Source of the DNA: Aphis gossypii
Lineage: Eukaryota; Arthropoda; Insecta; Hemiptera; Aphididae
DNA: 64,000 nt
Assembly: GCF_020184175.1 (NCBI RefSeq)
Contig: NC_065532.1
Coordinates: forward strand, 62,001 to 126,000
Direction of reading: 5' to 3'
A program made the position numbers and the translations under genes. Below, piece by piece: positions 1 to 11,760 of the stretch (positions are counted from its first letter, which is position 1; the number at the start of each line of letters is the position of its first letter). The notes beneath the pieces were generated by a model. That model was not told where the DNA came from. It saw only the letters and a list, made by a program, of their open reading frames with translations, and ran no database searches.

Positions 1-2
1 AA

Positions 3-10
3 TCAAATTA
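3..10. repeat. Left target-site duplication of the foldback element
   Basis: TCAAATTA directly precedes the terminal GTAGTATG. The identical octamer directly follows the opposite terminus at 10574-10581. Confidence 0.85.
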
Positions 11-32
11 GTAGTATGTTTTGGTATGTTCT

Positions 33-232
33 GGGTCCCCCGCAAATCCCACGGATCCCATTACCCCGCCCTCCCTATCGTGCTCGCGCCATGCCTTTCG
101 CTGTCGTACCCAGCCTTGCCCTTCCCCTCCATGCCTATCACTGCTATGCCCCTCCATGCCGTGCCCGTCCTTGCCCCCTCCCCTCCATTCCAATACCTGC
201 CCGGCCACCCCCCCCCCCCCCAAAAAAAAATT
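33..232 (+). repeat. C-rich subterminal block of the foldback element
   Basis: About 200 bases of strongly C-rich, G-poor sequence just inside the terminus, made of degenerate CCCTCCATGCC-like units and ending in a poly-C/poly-A tract. The same block occurs inverted at 10354-10550 and, diverged, at 16970-17130. Open frames through it (proline/cysteine-rich) exist in several frames and look like by-products of composition. A subterminal binding region for a transposase is possible but only inferred. Confidence 0.6.
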
Positions 233-2089
233 ATAAGTAGTCGAATTCAATATACTCATTACGATTTAGTTAAATGTACTGATATTTAAAATCATGTGTA
301 GAATACATTCGTTTTGAAAAACAGTGTATTAGTTAATTTTAGTTCATCGAGAGTTAGTAGTCGATTAATAATATAATATACAACATAAATAAGTAATTAT
401 TGATGAGGTCTCATTATCTTTTTAGATGTGAAAAATGAAAGTGTCACGTACACTTCATATTAATTCATCTATATTATCATATATTACGTTATATTTACAT
501 AACATAGCAAACTATTATTATAATAATTATTCATTATATTTTCGTATTTTCATTTACCTATATCAGAAATCAATAATCCTACAGTTATCAATAATCAGTC
601 AGTACCTTTGTCTCCAACTTATACTACACAGCACATAAATGAATATAGTTATGTCTTTTATTAGGAATATCAAACACATTTCCCTTGTATATATTTTTCT
701 TTATTTCGTTTTAAATTATATTAGGCATAATGATCAAATCATTATCATACTTAGTAAGCATGATAAATAAAAAATAACGTTCTATTTTACCCCCCCCCCC
801 CCCAACCATATACATGTAATCGCAGCAAGCATAACAAACACGTCTACTTGATATATACTATGGGTATAGTAAAAAAATTAAAACATTATATATTTAACTA
901 CTTAAAATAAATGGAAATATTTTTATAGTAAATGGTTAAATTTCATCTCTTAGTTTAAAATATTATCATATACTATCCCATACCTAATATTATAAGCTAT
1001 TATTATAATAGATGATTCATTATATTTTAATTTATTGAAATAATATTAAGTATAGTATTAATAGTATTATATTACACGATATGCTCAAAATTACTCTACT
1101 TTATAAATTAAAATAAATATACCTACAATAATATATCATTGTTTGAACAGCCCAGCTAGTTGTTTTAACTAGATTGATCTTATTTTAACGTGGTAAGTAG
1201 ATATGAATATTTTAGCAATTCAAAATGTTATTATTACTTAAATACATATCGCCATACACCATACAACTTGTAGTGAATAATAAATAATAGAATATTTTAC
1301 CGTGAAATTTATTTCATATGTTTTCAATAGGTAGCAATATTAGACTATCATTTCTAATATATCATGTAATTAATGCACATAGGTAGTTTACTAAATATAT
1401 CAGTTAATCGTTTCTCAAGCTCGTTATTAGACCATGGGTACATAATCGTTTTTTTTTATATTCGTTCTAGCTCATAACGTGTAGGTAATCGTCAATAGAG
1501 TTGTGTGATATTTATTCCAAGGTGTATTTTAAATAAAACACATATATCGTGGATCATATATTAAACAGGCATGATCAAATCATAATATAATATATTAATT
1601 AATTAATAAATATTGATTGTAGTCAAATCCAATGTATGATTTAATATAGTATTATTTATATAGTTAAATTCTGATATACTCAATATGATATTTTAGTTAA
1701 AAATATAATAATATGTTGGTATTGAAAATCGAGCATAGAATAGTTAATTTTACTTCATGGAAGGTTAGCAACTGATTAATAATATATATATATATGAAAG
1801 ATATAGTATATATAAATATATAAAATATAATATACTTAAATGAAATAATATAACGTAAACTGAAGTGGAAAAATATATTTATTGTAGGTATTATCGAAGT
1901 GTACAACAATAATACTTTATTAAAGAAATGTGTATACATTTATTACAACTATTTTATTTATAACAACGTCTATAAAACTTATTATATAATCGTAAAATCT
2001 TATGGTATAGGTATTCTATTACACTAAAAATATTGACAATGTTTAAAATTATTATATATTTTTCTACTATCATCGTAATCCAATTTATC

Positions 2090-2723
2090 TTATATACTAG
2101 AGAAATATTTTTTAATTAAACAGTTATTAATAATTTGTTCACATTGTTGAATAGTTAACAATGGATAACGCCATTTGAAATCTTTTACAGAGTTTTCAGT
2201 ATAAATGATATCATGGTAAAATGAAACATGTACATCGATTAATATCTCCATATATACGGCCTTTTTCTTGAAAATTATTATCAATCAAATCTCCCATTAA
2301 ATTAATATCGTTTAACATAGATGATGATGATGATGTCACTAACGTTTTGCAAAATTTGAATGCCATACTTTTATTTAGATGTAATAATCTTTGAATCTCG
2401 ATTAACATATTGGAATTATATAAATGTAATAATCGATAATTTTGATTAGGTTTAGTTTCTTTAATATGCTCAGTTGATAATTTTAATTGTGTTAAAGGAT
2501 GTATATAATTTAAATATTGAGCCCCATAATTAATAAACTGTTTTCGTAAGTATAGTAGTTTCATTTTAAGACATCTTGATAAAGATATATCGATTACATC
2601 ATAGTCGTATATTATATTATTCTGTAAAGTTACCATGTCGAACTCCTCCCCTGATTGCCTCTTCGATCTTTTATCAGCACTATGTTCAGTTCTCATCTTG
2701 TTTTCTGCTCGCCTCTTCACCAT
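2090..2723 (-). pseudogene. Arm-encoded ~210-aa protein of unknown family, copy 1 (frameshifted)
   Basis: The reading frame begins MVKRRAENKMR at 2723 and runs leftwards. It has a basic N-terminus (KRR ... KRSKRQ, possibly a nuclear localisation signal), then a helical, leucine/tyrosine-rich body. Against the copy at 19143-19777 it has a 2-base loss near 2225 that throws the last ~55 residues (ending KKYFSSI) into another frame, and a change near 2580. I recognise no domain. The near-identical protein in three copies shows the ORF is part of the element, not a chance frame. DNA binding is a guess based only on the basic N-terminus and element association. Confidence 0.5.
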
Positions 2724-4270
2724 TTGTAATATCTATATTATATTAACTGTAAGTCTGCCTTGGTAGGTCTTACTAGTGTAATATATTAGTGAAGTATACT
2801 GAGGAATATACAACAACTGAACTGTCATTTTATAGCCAAATTTTCAACATTAAATATGTTTCTGGTTAAACTATTAAATCGCAAACATCTATGTATTCTA
2901 AAATAAAATATAATATAGAGCGGTGTTTAAATGACACGACCATTAGCAATAATATAATGAGCAATGATGGAATAAGTATTCTAATATTTAAATTATATAT
3001 ATAATAATAAGTCACGATGTATTATGAAAGATATAGTATATATAAATATATAAATATACGATGTATTATGAAAGATATAGTATATATAAATATATAAATA
3101 TATAGAGTTAATATTATATAAAATATATACTTAAATGAAATAATATAACGTAACTGAAGTGTAAAATATATTTTTGTATTATCAGTGCGAAGTGTGCAGC
3201 AATAATATACTTTATTAAAGAAATGTGTATACATTTATTACAACTATTTTATTTATAAACAATTTCTATTAAAACTTATTATAATATAATCGTAAAATCT
3301 TATGGTATATTCTATTACTCTGAAAATATTGACAATGTTTAAGATTATTATATATTTTCTACTATCATCGAAATCCGATTTATCTTATATATTAATCTTA
3401 CTAGTGTAATATATTAGTGAAGTATACTGAGGAATATATAACAAATGAACTGACATTTTATAACCAAATTTTCAACATTAAATATGTTCCAGTTAAATAT
3501 TTATCATTTATAAGACATGTAGATATATTTAATAACTGCTGGGGCTCTCGCAAAAATTATCGACGGTGATCAAGCCATGCATAATTGTCATCGTTATCCC
3601 TAGCATTATCATAGAATAGAGTGCCGGGAAGGTCTAACACCCCCGCCGCGACACCGCCCCTCGGCATTCCTAAAAACGTGTGTGATTTCTACAACTCATA
3701 TTGTTTCGATATGCTGTTAAAACGTATGTATAAGGAATAAATTGGAGATATAATAGATATATATATTATATACTATGTTATATATTTCGAATTTATGTGT
3801 GGTATGAAATATTATAGAAAACAGATTGTTAGCGCTAATTGAGTGATATATTCGGGCATTTCACACCTTATGGCGACAATGACTTTGTTGTTGTTCTTGT
3901 CGTTATCATCGTCATAGTATTTTAAATATAGAAAGTTAGCGATCACCTGCAAATGGTGGAAAGTGTCTTGCATATATAAGGGTATCAAATATAGAGGGTA
4001 CTAAATATATGCTATCACAAATGATATCATAATTAAATTAGCCGTCACAGATTTCTACCAGTATAATGTTTTCTGTTTTGTTAACTTAAAAATCACGTTC
4101 TCGGTAAAAATAGAAACTTAAAAATGATTTTCTCAAAACTGGAAATCTAAATAATAATAATAATTATATTATATAATATTATAAACGAGTTATAGACAAA
4201 CTAGTAGAGTACTTAGTCGTCATACACTTTGCCTGTAATGGTTATAAAATCTGTTTATAGGCTATACGTC

Positions 4271-4570
4271 ATGAACTCGTTGAAGAAAAGTTTAACAGTG
4301 CAGTGCAATGTAAAGTTATCTCGGTCGGAGATTTAATCGTCGACATGCCTTATCCTATTACCAAGATGCAGAACAAAGACACGCAGTATGGGAGGACAGT
4401 ACTGTGCACGTTAACCCGGCGAAAAGGGGGAGTCGCTCGAGGTATATCTCCCGCGGTCCATTGAGCTCACTGATGAAGAAATTTTAGAGTTCAATCATAG
4501 GGATCTGAAAGATCTCAATTTATTGTTCAAGGGCCGGCGAGGGAGGGCATTTAATATAACTTTCGAATAG
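4271..4570 (+). pseudogene. Degenerate left-arm copy of the 99-aa protein
   Basis: Starts MNSLKKSLTVQCNVK like its intact counterpart at 7477-7776. One base is missing near 4316 (AAAGTTATC against AAAGTTTATC), and an extra base appears near 4417 (ACCCGGCGAAAA against ACCGGCGAAAA). Between and after these changes the protein sequence is clearly homologous in shifted frames, down to the shared end AACTTTCGAATAG. The two indels nearly cancel but leave the central third out of frame. Confidence 0.6.
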
Positions 4571-5354
4571 TTGTTACATCATGTTCGATGATTTGATGTG
4601 TATATATGAAATAAATTAAATATATTACTTAAAAATATTTTTTCATATTATTATTATTTTCTAATAAGTATAACCATCTCAACTCACTTGCTACGTTGTT
4701 TAATATGATGAATATACATAGTATAGCTAATAGAATTTTAGTTGCACTCAATTACCTAAACAATTATAATATCATGCGCGTAGTACGTAATGACCGTACG
4801 TACGCGTACTGACCCGATCAACACGTTTTTTGACAAAACGATTAAGAGCCATTTCATGTATTTAAATGATGAATACATACGAATAGAGCTAATAGATTTT
4901 TAGTCACACACAATTCTACAAACAGTTATAATATCGAGTGATAAGTAGGTATATATTGTATTGATCGAAATGAGGTGTTGGTAGTGGCGATGGCGGCGAC
5001 GACGTCAGTGACCGTGATGATGATTGGAATTTTCTCACATTACAAAATATTAAATTATATGTGAAATAGATGTGTAGAAATGTAGAATGGTTTGGTATAA
5101 AATACTTATATTTACATAATATAGTCATGTACTGGAAAGTAGGAATTAGCTCTAATGACGTTATTATGTTATTACTATCTATATCATAACGAACGTAGCA
5201 TATTTCACTACATGTCTCCACGAGCTTTGATTTCGCTCAAATGTTACATGTATAGGTACGAGTGTTCTAATCTAATTGTCGAAAGTTACGGTAAAAATAT
5301 ATTAATACATATCACAGGGAACATCGAATAATACTAATAATAATAATTAAAGGA

Positions 5355-5425
5355 CCGGGCCGCGGTTGATATTCCAGTAACGTTAAGCACCAGCCTAAGG
5401 CTTTGGGCGTCAAACCGCGGCCCGG
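5355..5425. other. GC-rich hairpin at the inner edge of the left arm
   Basis: CCGGGCCGCGGTT (5355-5367) pairs perfectly with AACCGCGGCCCGG (5413-5425), with a smaller AGCC/GGCT stem in the loop. It begins at the first base after arm identity ends (5354) and is very GC-rich against an AT-rich background. No tRNA or 5S box is convincing. Confidence 0.7.
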
Positions 5426-5872
5426 CACGAACGGGCACAGGCCGACGGCCGGACGCACCCGCGCTCTAATATTATCATCATATTAAAAAAAAATCCGATT
5501 GAAGAGTATAAAAAGTATTTCTAGGACCGGCTATGTGATACAACATTGGCTACCTAAATACTCAAGCTATGACGTAGAAGTGGAATTAAGAAAATTTTGT
5601 AATATTATCACCGGTGAAAGCTCTCGGCTCAGCATAGCTCGACATAGTTCGCATCCGCTCACCACCACCATCGCTCAGCATGTCATGGGTTGAGATGGCT
5701 AGACTCGTACACGCAAACGTTACCTCCCATACGTGTTAAGATTCCGATATACTTAAATTAATTTTTAAAGTTATTGTTTTAAATCTAAACTCGAGACATG
5801 AAAATATCAACAAAAAATCTGATATAAATAAGCTTGGTGAGATGAATGACACTATTTTGTATGGGTAGGACA
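5426..5872. other. Non-palindromic spacer of the foldback element, left part
   Basis: Present only once in the element. A 64-aa frame at 5499-5693 (MKSIKSISRTGY...) has no recognisable family and no second copy for comparison. Nothing else is supported here. Confidence 0.4.
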
Positions 5873-6577
5873 CAGTGGCGGTTTTTAGATATATTTTTTT
5901 TTTTTAGTGAGGCAACGAATGTACTACCCCCCCCCCCCTTCATAACAAAAATTAAACTTATATTGAAATCGGTTTCATTAGGCTCTGTGACAATAGGAAC
6001 AGTTTATGATTATCTATATCTATGTGTTGTTGTTTATCGTGCTGCAATCACAGCTGCGGGCTGATCATATTACCTACTCATCTAATTTTAGTACTCAGAG
6101 GCGATGAAAAACGATCTTCACGATGATCATTACGCATGCTCAATTTTGCTTATTTAATAGTCGCGTGCATTTGCGTATTTACGTGTGTGTGTGTAATTCA
6201 TGTACACAAGTAACAATTCATAGGCGACGTTACATGATGTCTCTCCGACGTCATCGGAATATTGCCGCCGGCTGAAATATGAGGGTTTGTTTACGTGATA
6301 ATTATTTCGTACATTTCTTATCTGTTTATCATTATTTTTGATAATAAACGCGGAATAATATTATACAATAGTAAAATAAATGATAATTCATATAATTAAA
6401 CTTCGTAAACAAGATTATTTTTTCAAATAAAACCATAAATACGTCAAAAATTGTGGTGAGATGTGTGTGCTATGGTGTGGCTAATGGTGAGCTATGAATT
6501 ATACTTTTAGAGTATTATTTACTATAAAATTTTAGGTGAGGTATCGCCTCACTTGCCTTACCCTCAAACCGCTACTG
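5873..6577. mobile_element. hAT-type non-autonomous element (MITE)
   Basis: Begins CAGTGGCGGTTT and ends AAACCGCTACTG (imperfect terminal inverted repeat; the right end continues GTGAGGC...GCCTTACCCTC against left AGTGAGGCAACG). Flanked by GTAGGACA (5865-5872) and GTATGACA (6578-6585), an 8-bp duplication with one mismatch, as in hAT elements. The 705-bp interior has no transposase; the 72-aa frame at 5846-6064 crosses the left end and is not credible. Confidence 0.75.
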
Positions 6578-7476
6578 GTATGACAGTAAGATTCTCATTG
6601 TATGCTCAACCAGCTAGTCTACGATATGCTATCACGTACGTATCCGACCGTGCTCGACCTGGTCCCTCCCCTCTAACACTTATATAATGATGTTTTCCTT
6701 TAATTATTATTATTAGTATTATTCGATGTTCCCTGTGATATGTATTAATATATTTTTACCGTAACTTTCGACAATTAGATTAGAACACTCGTACCTATAC
6801 ATGTAACATTTGAGCGAAATCAAAGCTCGTGGAGACATGTAGTGAAATATGCTACGTTCGTTATGATATAGATAGTAATAACATAATAACGTCATTAGAG
6901 CTAATTCCTACTTTCCATGTACATGACTATATTATGTAAATATAAGTATTTTATACCAAACCATTCTACATTTCTACACATCTATTTCACATATATTTAA
7001 TATTTTGTAATGTGAGAAAATTCCAATCATCATCACGGTCACTGACGTCGTCGCCGCCATCGCCACTACCAACACCTCATTTCGATCAAATACAAATATA
7101 CCTACTTATCACTCGATATTATAACTGTTTGTAGAATTGTGTGTGACTAAAAATCTATTAGCTCTATTCGTATGTATTCATCATATTAAATACATGAAAT
7201 GGCTCTAATCGTTTTGTCAAAAACGTGTTGATCGGGTCAGTACGCGTACGTACGGTCATTACGTACTACGCGCATGATATTATAATTGTTTAGGTAATTG
7301 AGTGCAACTAAAATTCTATTAGCTACTATGTATATTCATCATATTAAAAACGTAGCAAGTGAGTTGAGATGGTTATACTTATTAGAAAATAATAATAATA
7401 TGAAAAAATATTTTTAAGTAATAATATTTAATTTATTTCATATATACACATCAAATCATCGAACATGATGTAACAA

Positions 7477-7776
7477 CTATTCGAAAGTTATATTAAATGC
7501 CCTCCCTCGCCGGCCCTTGAACAATAAATTGAGATCTTTCAGATCCCTATGATTGAACTCTAAAATTTCTTCATCAGTGAGCTCAATGGACCGCGGGAGA
7601 TATACCTCGAGCGACTCCCCCTTTTCGCCGGTTAACGTGCACAGTACTGTCCTCCCATACTGCGTGTCTTTGTTCTGCATCTTGGTAATAGGATAAGGCA
7701 TGTCGACGATTAAATCTCCGACCGAGATAAACTTTACATTGCACTGCACTGTTAAACTTTTCTTCAACGAGTTCAT
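7477..7776 (-). CDS. Arm-encoded 99-aa protein, intact (right arm)
   Basis: A compact 99-aa frame from MNSLKKSLTVQC to RAFNITFE, lying near the inner edge of the right arm and reading towards the spacer. Predicted to be mostly beta-strand with alternating hydrophobics: FISVGDLIVDMPYPI, YGRTVLCTL, LEVYLPR, LNLLFKGRRGRAF. The order 'Y-x-I ... T-x-YG-x-x-V ... LP-x-R ... L-x-(F/Y)-K-G' resembles a family of roughly 100-residue uncharacterised insect proteins I associate with mobile elements, but I cannot verify that here. An OB-like nucleic-acid-binding fold is conceivable. The left-arm copy carries two indels, so this is the only intact version; the copy at 16954-21571 stops before this gene. 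Confidence 0.55.
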   Translation of the reverse strand: MNSLKKSLTVQCNVKFISVGDLIVDMPYPITKMQNKDTQYGRTVLCTLTGEKGESLEVYLPRSIELTDEEILEFNHRDLKDLNLLFKGRRGRAFNITFE

Positions 7777-8323
7777 GACGTATAGCTATAAACAGATTTT
7801 ATAACCATTACAGGCAAAGTGTATGACGACTAAGTACTCTACTAGGTTTGTCTATAACTCGTTTATAATATTATAATAATAATTATTATTATATTTAGAT
7901 TTCCAGTTTTGAGAAAAATCATTTTTAAGTTTCTATTTTTAACCGAGAACGTGATTTTTAAGTTAACAAAACAGAAAACATTATACTGGTAGAAATCTGT
8001 GACGGCTAATTAATTATGATATCATTTGTGATAGCATATATTTAGTATCTAATGAAAAATTTTCCGGTTCTGATGATATATCAAACATAGAAGTATCAAA
8101 TTTTGAGTTATAACAAATAACTAAGTTATATAATGCGTAATATTATGTAAATATCTAATGAATACTCACTCAAGTTATCGAGTGTAGGTGATTTGCTGTA
8201 ATATGCTTTTGCTATAACGATCAGTATTCTGCTTCGTAATCGTGGAAGTCGTGTTGGAGGTTTCCGTTTTTATAGCTGATTCTTTTCTCAATTGCTCGGT
8301 ATACGGTGGACGACTGATACTAA

Positions 8324-8554
8324 ATGCATCGTTATCGGCTATATTTAAGTGATTCAAAATTCCCTTCCTCAGAAATAGCTGATACCTTATATATGCAAGA
8401 CACTTTCCACCATTTGCAGGTGATCGCTAACTTTCTATATTTAAAATACTATGACGATGATAACGACAAGAACAACAACAAAGTCATTGTCGCCATAAGG
8501 TGTGAAATGCCCGAATATATCACTCAATTAGCGCTAACAATCTGTTTTCTATAA
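8324..8554 (+). CDS. Small conserved ORF in the arm (uncertain)
   Basis: A 76-aa frame whose last ~53 residues (from MQDTFHHLQ to LALTICFL) are also open in the inverted third copy (complement of about 20840-20995). Differences there include silent third-position changes (GAT/GAC, TGT/TGC) and two amino-acid changes. The middle has an acidic/Asn run (YYDDDNDKNNN). In the left arm the 5' half is deleted. No family recognised; conservation of only two copies is weak evidence, so this may be a chance frame. Confidence 0.25.
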   Translation: MHRYRLYLSDSKFPSSEIADTLYMQDTFHHLQVIANFLYLKYYDDDNDKNNNKVIVAIRCEMPEYITQLALTICFL

Positions 8555-9672
8555 TATTTCATACCACACATAAATTCGAAATATATAACATAGTATATCA
8601 TATAATATCTATTATATCTCCAATTTATTCCTTATACATACGTTTTAACAGCATATCGAAACAATATGAGTTGTAGTGTAGAAATCACACACGTTTTTAG
8701 GAATGCCGAGGGGCGGTGTCGCGGCGGGGGGGTGTTAGACCTTCCCGGCACTCTATTCTATGATAATGCTAGGGATAACGATGACAATTATGCATGGCTT
8801 GATCACCGTCGATAATTTTTGCGAGAGCCCCAGCAGTTATTAAATATATCTACATGTCTTATAAATGAGATAAATATTTAACTGGAAACATATTTAATGT
8901 TGAAAATTTGGTTATAAAATGTCAGTTCATTTGTTATATATTCCTCAGTATACTTCACTAATATATTACACTAGTAAGATTAATATATAAGATAAATCGG
9001 ATTTCGATGATAGTAGAAAAAATATATAATAATCTTAAACATTGTCAATATTTTCAGAGTAATAGAATATACCATAAGATTTTACGATTATATTATAATA
9101 AGTTTTATAGAAATTGTTATAAATAAAATAGTTGTAATAAATGTATACACATTTCTTAATAAAGGATTATTATTGCTGCACACTTCGATAATACAATAAA
9201 TATATTTTACACTTCATTTACGTTATATTATTTCATTTAAGTATAGATTTTATATAATAGAACTCTATATATTTATATATTATATATACTATATCTTTCA
9301 TAATACATCGTATATTTATATATTATATATACTATATCTTTCATAATACATCGTGACTTATTATTATATATATAATTTAAATATTAGAATACTTATTTCC
9401 ATCATTGCTCATTATATTATTGCTAATGGTCGTGTCATTTAAACACCGCTCTATATTATATTTTATTTTAGAATACATAGATGTTTGCGATTTAATAGGT
9501 TAACCAGAAACATATTTAATGTTGAAAATTTGGCTATAAAATGACAGTTCAGTTGTTGTATATTCCTCAGTATACTTCACTAATATATTACACTAGTAAG
9601 ACCTACCAAGGCAGACTTACAGTTATATAATATAGATATTACAAATGGTGAAGAGGCGAGCAGAAAACAGAG

Positions 9673-10143
9673 ATGAGAACTGAACATAGTGCTGATAAAA
9701 GATCGAAGAGGCAATCAGGGGAGGAGTTCGACATGGTAACTTTACAGAATAATATAATATACGACTATGATGTAATCGATATAATCTTTTATCAAGATGT
9801 CTTAAAAATGAAACTACTATACTTACGAAAACAGTTTATTAATTATGGGGCTCAATATTTAAATTATATACATCCTTTAACACAATTAAAATTATCAACT
9901 GAGCATATTAAAGAAACTAAACCTAATCAAAATTATCGATTATTACATTTATATAATTCCAATATGTTAATCGAGATTCAAAGATTATTACATCTAAATA
10001 AAAGTATGGCATTCAAATTTTGCAAAACGTTAGTGACATCATCATTAACTATGTTAAACGATATTAATTTAATGGGAGATTTGATTGATAATAATTTTCA
10101 AGAAAAAGGCCGTATATATGGAGATATTAATCGATGTAATTAA
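9673..10143 (+). pseudogene. Arm-encoded protein of unknown family, copy 2 (3' truncated)
   Basis: Mirror copy of the gene at 2090-2723. The homologous start ATG (MVKRRAE) lies at 9644, but one extra base about 20 nt later shifts the frame, so the longest frame starts at the internal methionine 9673 (MRTEHSADKRSKRQ). The body matches the other copies. It ends abruptly after DINRC because the arm carries a ~1.8 kb deletion whose edge falls inside the gene, removing the last ~55 residues. Preserved: the basic N-terminus and the stretch LKLSTEHIKETKPNQNYRLL. Function unknown. Confidence 0.5.
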
Positions 10144-10581
10144 CACTTTCATTTTTCACATCTATAAAAGATAATGAGACCTCATCAATAATTACTTATT
10201 TATGTTGTATATTATATTATTAATCGACTACTAACTCTCGATGAACTAAAATTAACTAATACACTGTTTCAAAACGAATGTATTCTACACATGATTTTAA
10301 ATATCAGTACATTTTTAACTAAATCGTAATGAGTATATTGAATTCGACTACTTATAATTTTTTTTGGGGGGGGGGGTGGCCGGGCAGGTATTGGAATGGA
10401 GGGGAGGGGGCAAGGACGGGCACGGCATGGAGGGGCATAGCAGTGATAGGCATGGAGGGGAAGGGCAAGGCTGGGTACGACAGCGAAAGGCATGGCGCGA
10501 GCACGATAGGGAGGGCGGGGTAATGGGATCCGTGGGATTTGCGGGGGACCCAGAACATACCAAAACATACTACTCAAATTA

Positions 10582-11760
10582 AACTTAAAAATATTAACTA
10601 AATATGTAATACTATAATATTATTAGATTTTCAATAACAGGGTTTTTCTTGTTCGTTGTTCTACGTAGTTTATGTTAAAAAATTTTAAGTCTCCCCAGAA
10701 TATTAACTCACGAGCCGCTACTGCTAGAAGCCAGTATATTTTTTTCAAGCATCTCCACGCTAACAGAAATGTAAGTACTATTACTTTACTACTATTAACT
10801 AGCTTTAAATTAAATATTTACTATTATAATTTTCCACTATAAAAAATGATTCCATTTAATAATGGTATTTTACATAATTTACACCACAAATAGGTTCATT
10901 TAAATACATATGTAATAAATTAATTTTAGTTTTTTTTTTTTTTTACACCACGTTAAAAAAACGAAATGAAATATGTAATTTGTACCAGCCCTAAAATTGA
11001 GTATAGTACGAAACATTTTGAATAGTTCAAAAAGATTAGTGTGTAGTACAACATTTAAAAGTATGTCATTTATTATAATAATAATAATATGTTTAATTTT
11101 ATATCTTCACATTTTTTTTTTCCAAACCACATATACACAGATACATCGTAAACAATATTTTGTGTTGTTACGTCTTATACACTTAATTATAGTTATTATT
11201 ATTTTTTGTTATAATCAGCTTAGTTATAGTAAATGTACGGTATGTACACGGAATATATTCTGTGGTATATATAATATATATATATAAACAAAAAATAGTT
11301 ACTAGCTTTTTCTTACAGAGTTTAGTTGATATAAATAGTTATAAATTATGTTTTATTTTTTTTTTAAAAAATAGTATAATATACTTAACAAGAATTTACT
11401 TATTTAATATATATATATATATAGAGAGAGTTTGTTTTACTTATTTATAATTAAAGTATGATTGATTTTATATATTTTATGAATTATTGCTAAACAAAAA
11501 TTTACTTATATATATACATTTTATTATAATTATAATTTTAATAATGTGAACAATGTTACAAATTATAATTTTAGTAAGTACAGATTAGATAATGCCCCTT
11601 TTTTAAATTTTATTTGGTGTGAATTATAAACTTGAAAAGTGGTACAAATTATTTTTTTTAGATGTGGTGTAAATGAGATATAGTTTTTACATTACCTTTT
11701 TTATATTTAAAATAAAAAAATAAACGAATAAATATTTACCTATAATTTCAGAATTATAAA
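10582..11760 (+). other. Gene-poor leader of the Polinton fragment
   Basis: AT-rich sequence between the foldback element and the first Polinton ORF. It holds a short open stretch around 10680-10770 (reading NSRAATARSQYIFFKHL) that ends at a strong splice donor, AAT/GTAAGTACT at 10771. The 96-aa frame at 10997-11287 is low-complexity Ile/Leu/Tyr and I do not support it. No integrase gene was found. Confidence 0.35.

Larger units (their letters stand above)
11..5354 (+). repeat. Left arm of the foldback element (copy 1)
   Basis: Pairs with 6696-10573 in reverse complement from the terminus to the shared inner sequence ATTAAAGGA. It includes about 1.8 kb (roughly 440-2235) that the right arm lacks. 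It lacks about 340 bp (equivalent to 8045-8385) that the right arm and the copy at 16954-21571 keep. Outside its two pseudogenes the arm is AT-rich and non-coding, with short microsatellites, a poly-C tract at 790-803 and simple TATA-rich stretches around 1780-1830 and 3000-3110. Confidence 0.85.
11..10573. mobile_element. Giant palindromic (foldback) transposable element with 4-5 kb inverted arms
   Basis: The first bases of the element, GTAGTATGTTTTGG, recur as the reverse complement CCAAAACATACTAC ending at 10573. The flanks carry a perfect 8-bp direct repeat TCAAATTA (3-10 and 10574-10581), as expected of a transposition target duplication. Between them lie a left arm (11-5354), a non-palindromic spacer (5355-6695) and a right arm (6696-10573) that matches the left arm in reverse complement over kilobases, with some large indels. 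Each arm carries a ~210-aa ORF facing inward from the outer third and a 99-aa ORF near the spacer. No DDE, HUH or polymerase gene is recognisable. An 8-bp TSD is known for hAT, P and Merlin elements and is within the range of MULE and foldback elements; long arms favour the last group, but the superfamily is undetermined. Confidence 0.85.
6696..10573 (-). repeat. Right arm of the foldback element (copy 2)
   Basis: Reverse complement of the left arm. The junction of its internal deletion is visible near 10140, where coding sequence of the arm protein (ending GATATTAATCGATG) runs straight into sequence that in the left arm lies near 440. It keeps the intact version of the 99-aa ORF. Confidence 0.85.

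Noticed and set aside
16..289. Proline/cysteine-rich frames in three phases on the C-rich terminal block (also near 10269-10577 and 16929-17220)
   Set aside because: Open in many frames on both strands because of C-rich composition; no consistent protein across copies.
5354..5430. GC block resembling a structural RNA gene (tRNA or 5S-like words such as GTTAAGCA)
   Set aside because: No A/B box or cloverleaf; it is better described as a simple hairpin.
10997..11450. Ile/Leu/Phe-rich frames upstream of the Polinton ORFs
   Set aside because: Low-complexity translation of TA/TTA microsatellites.
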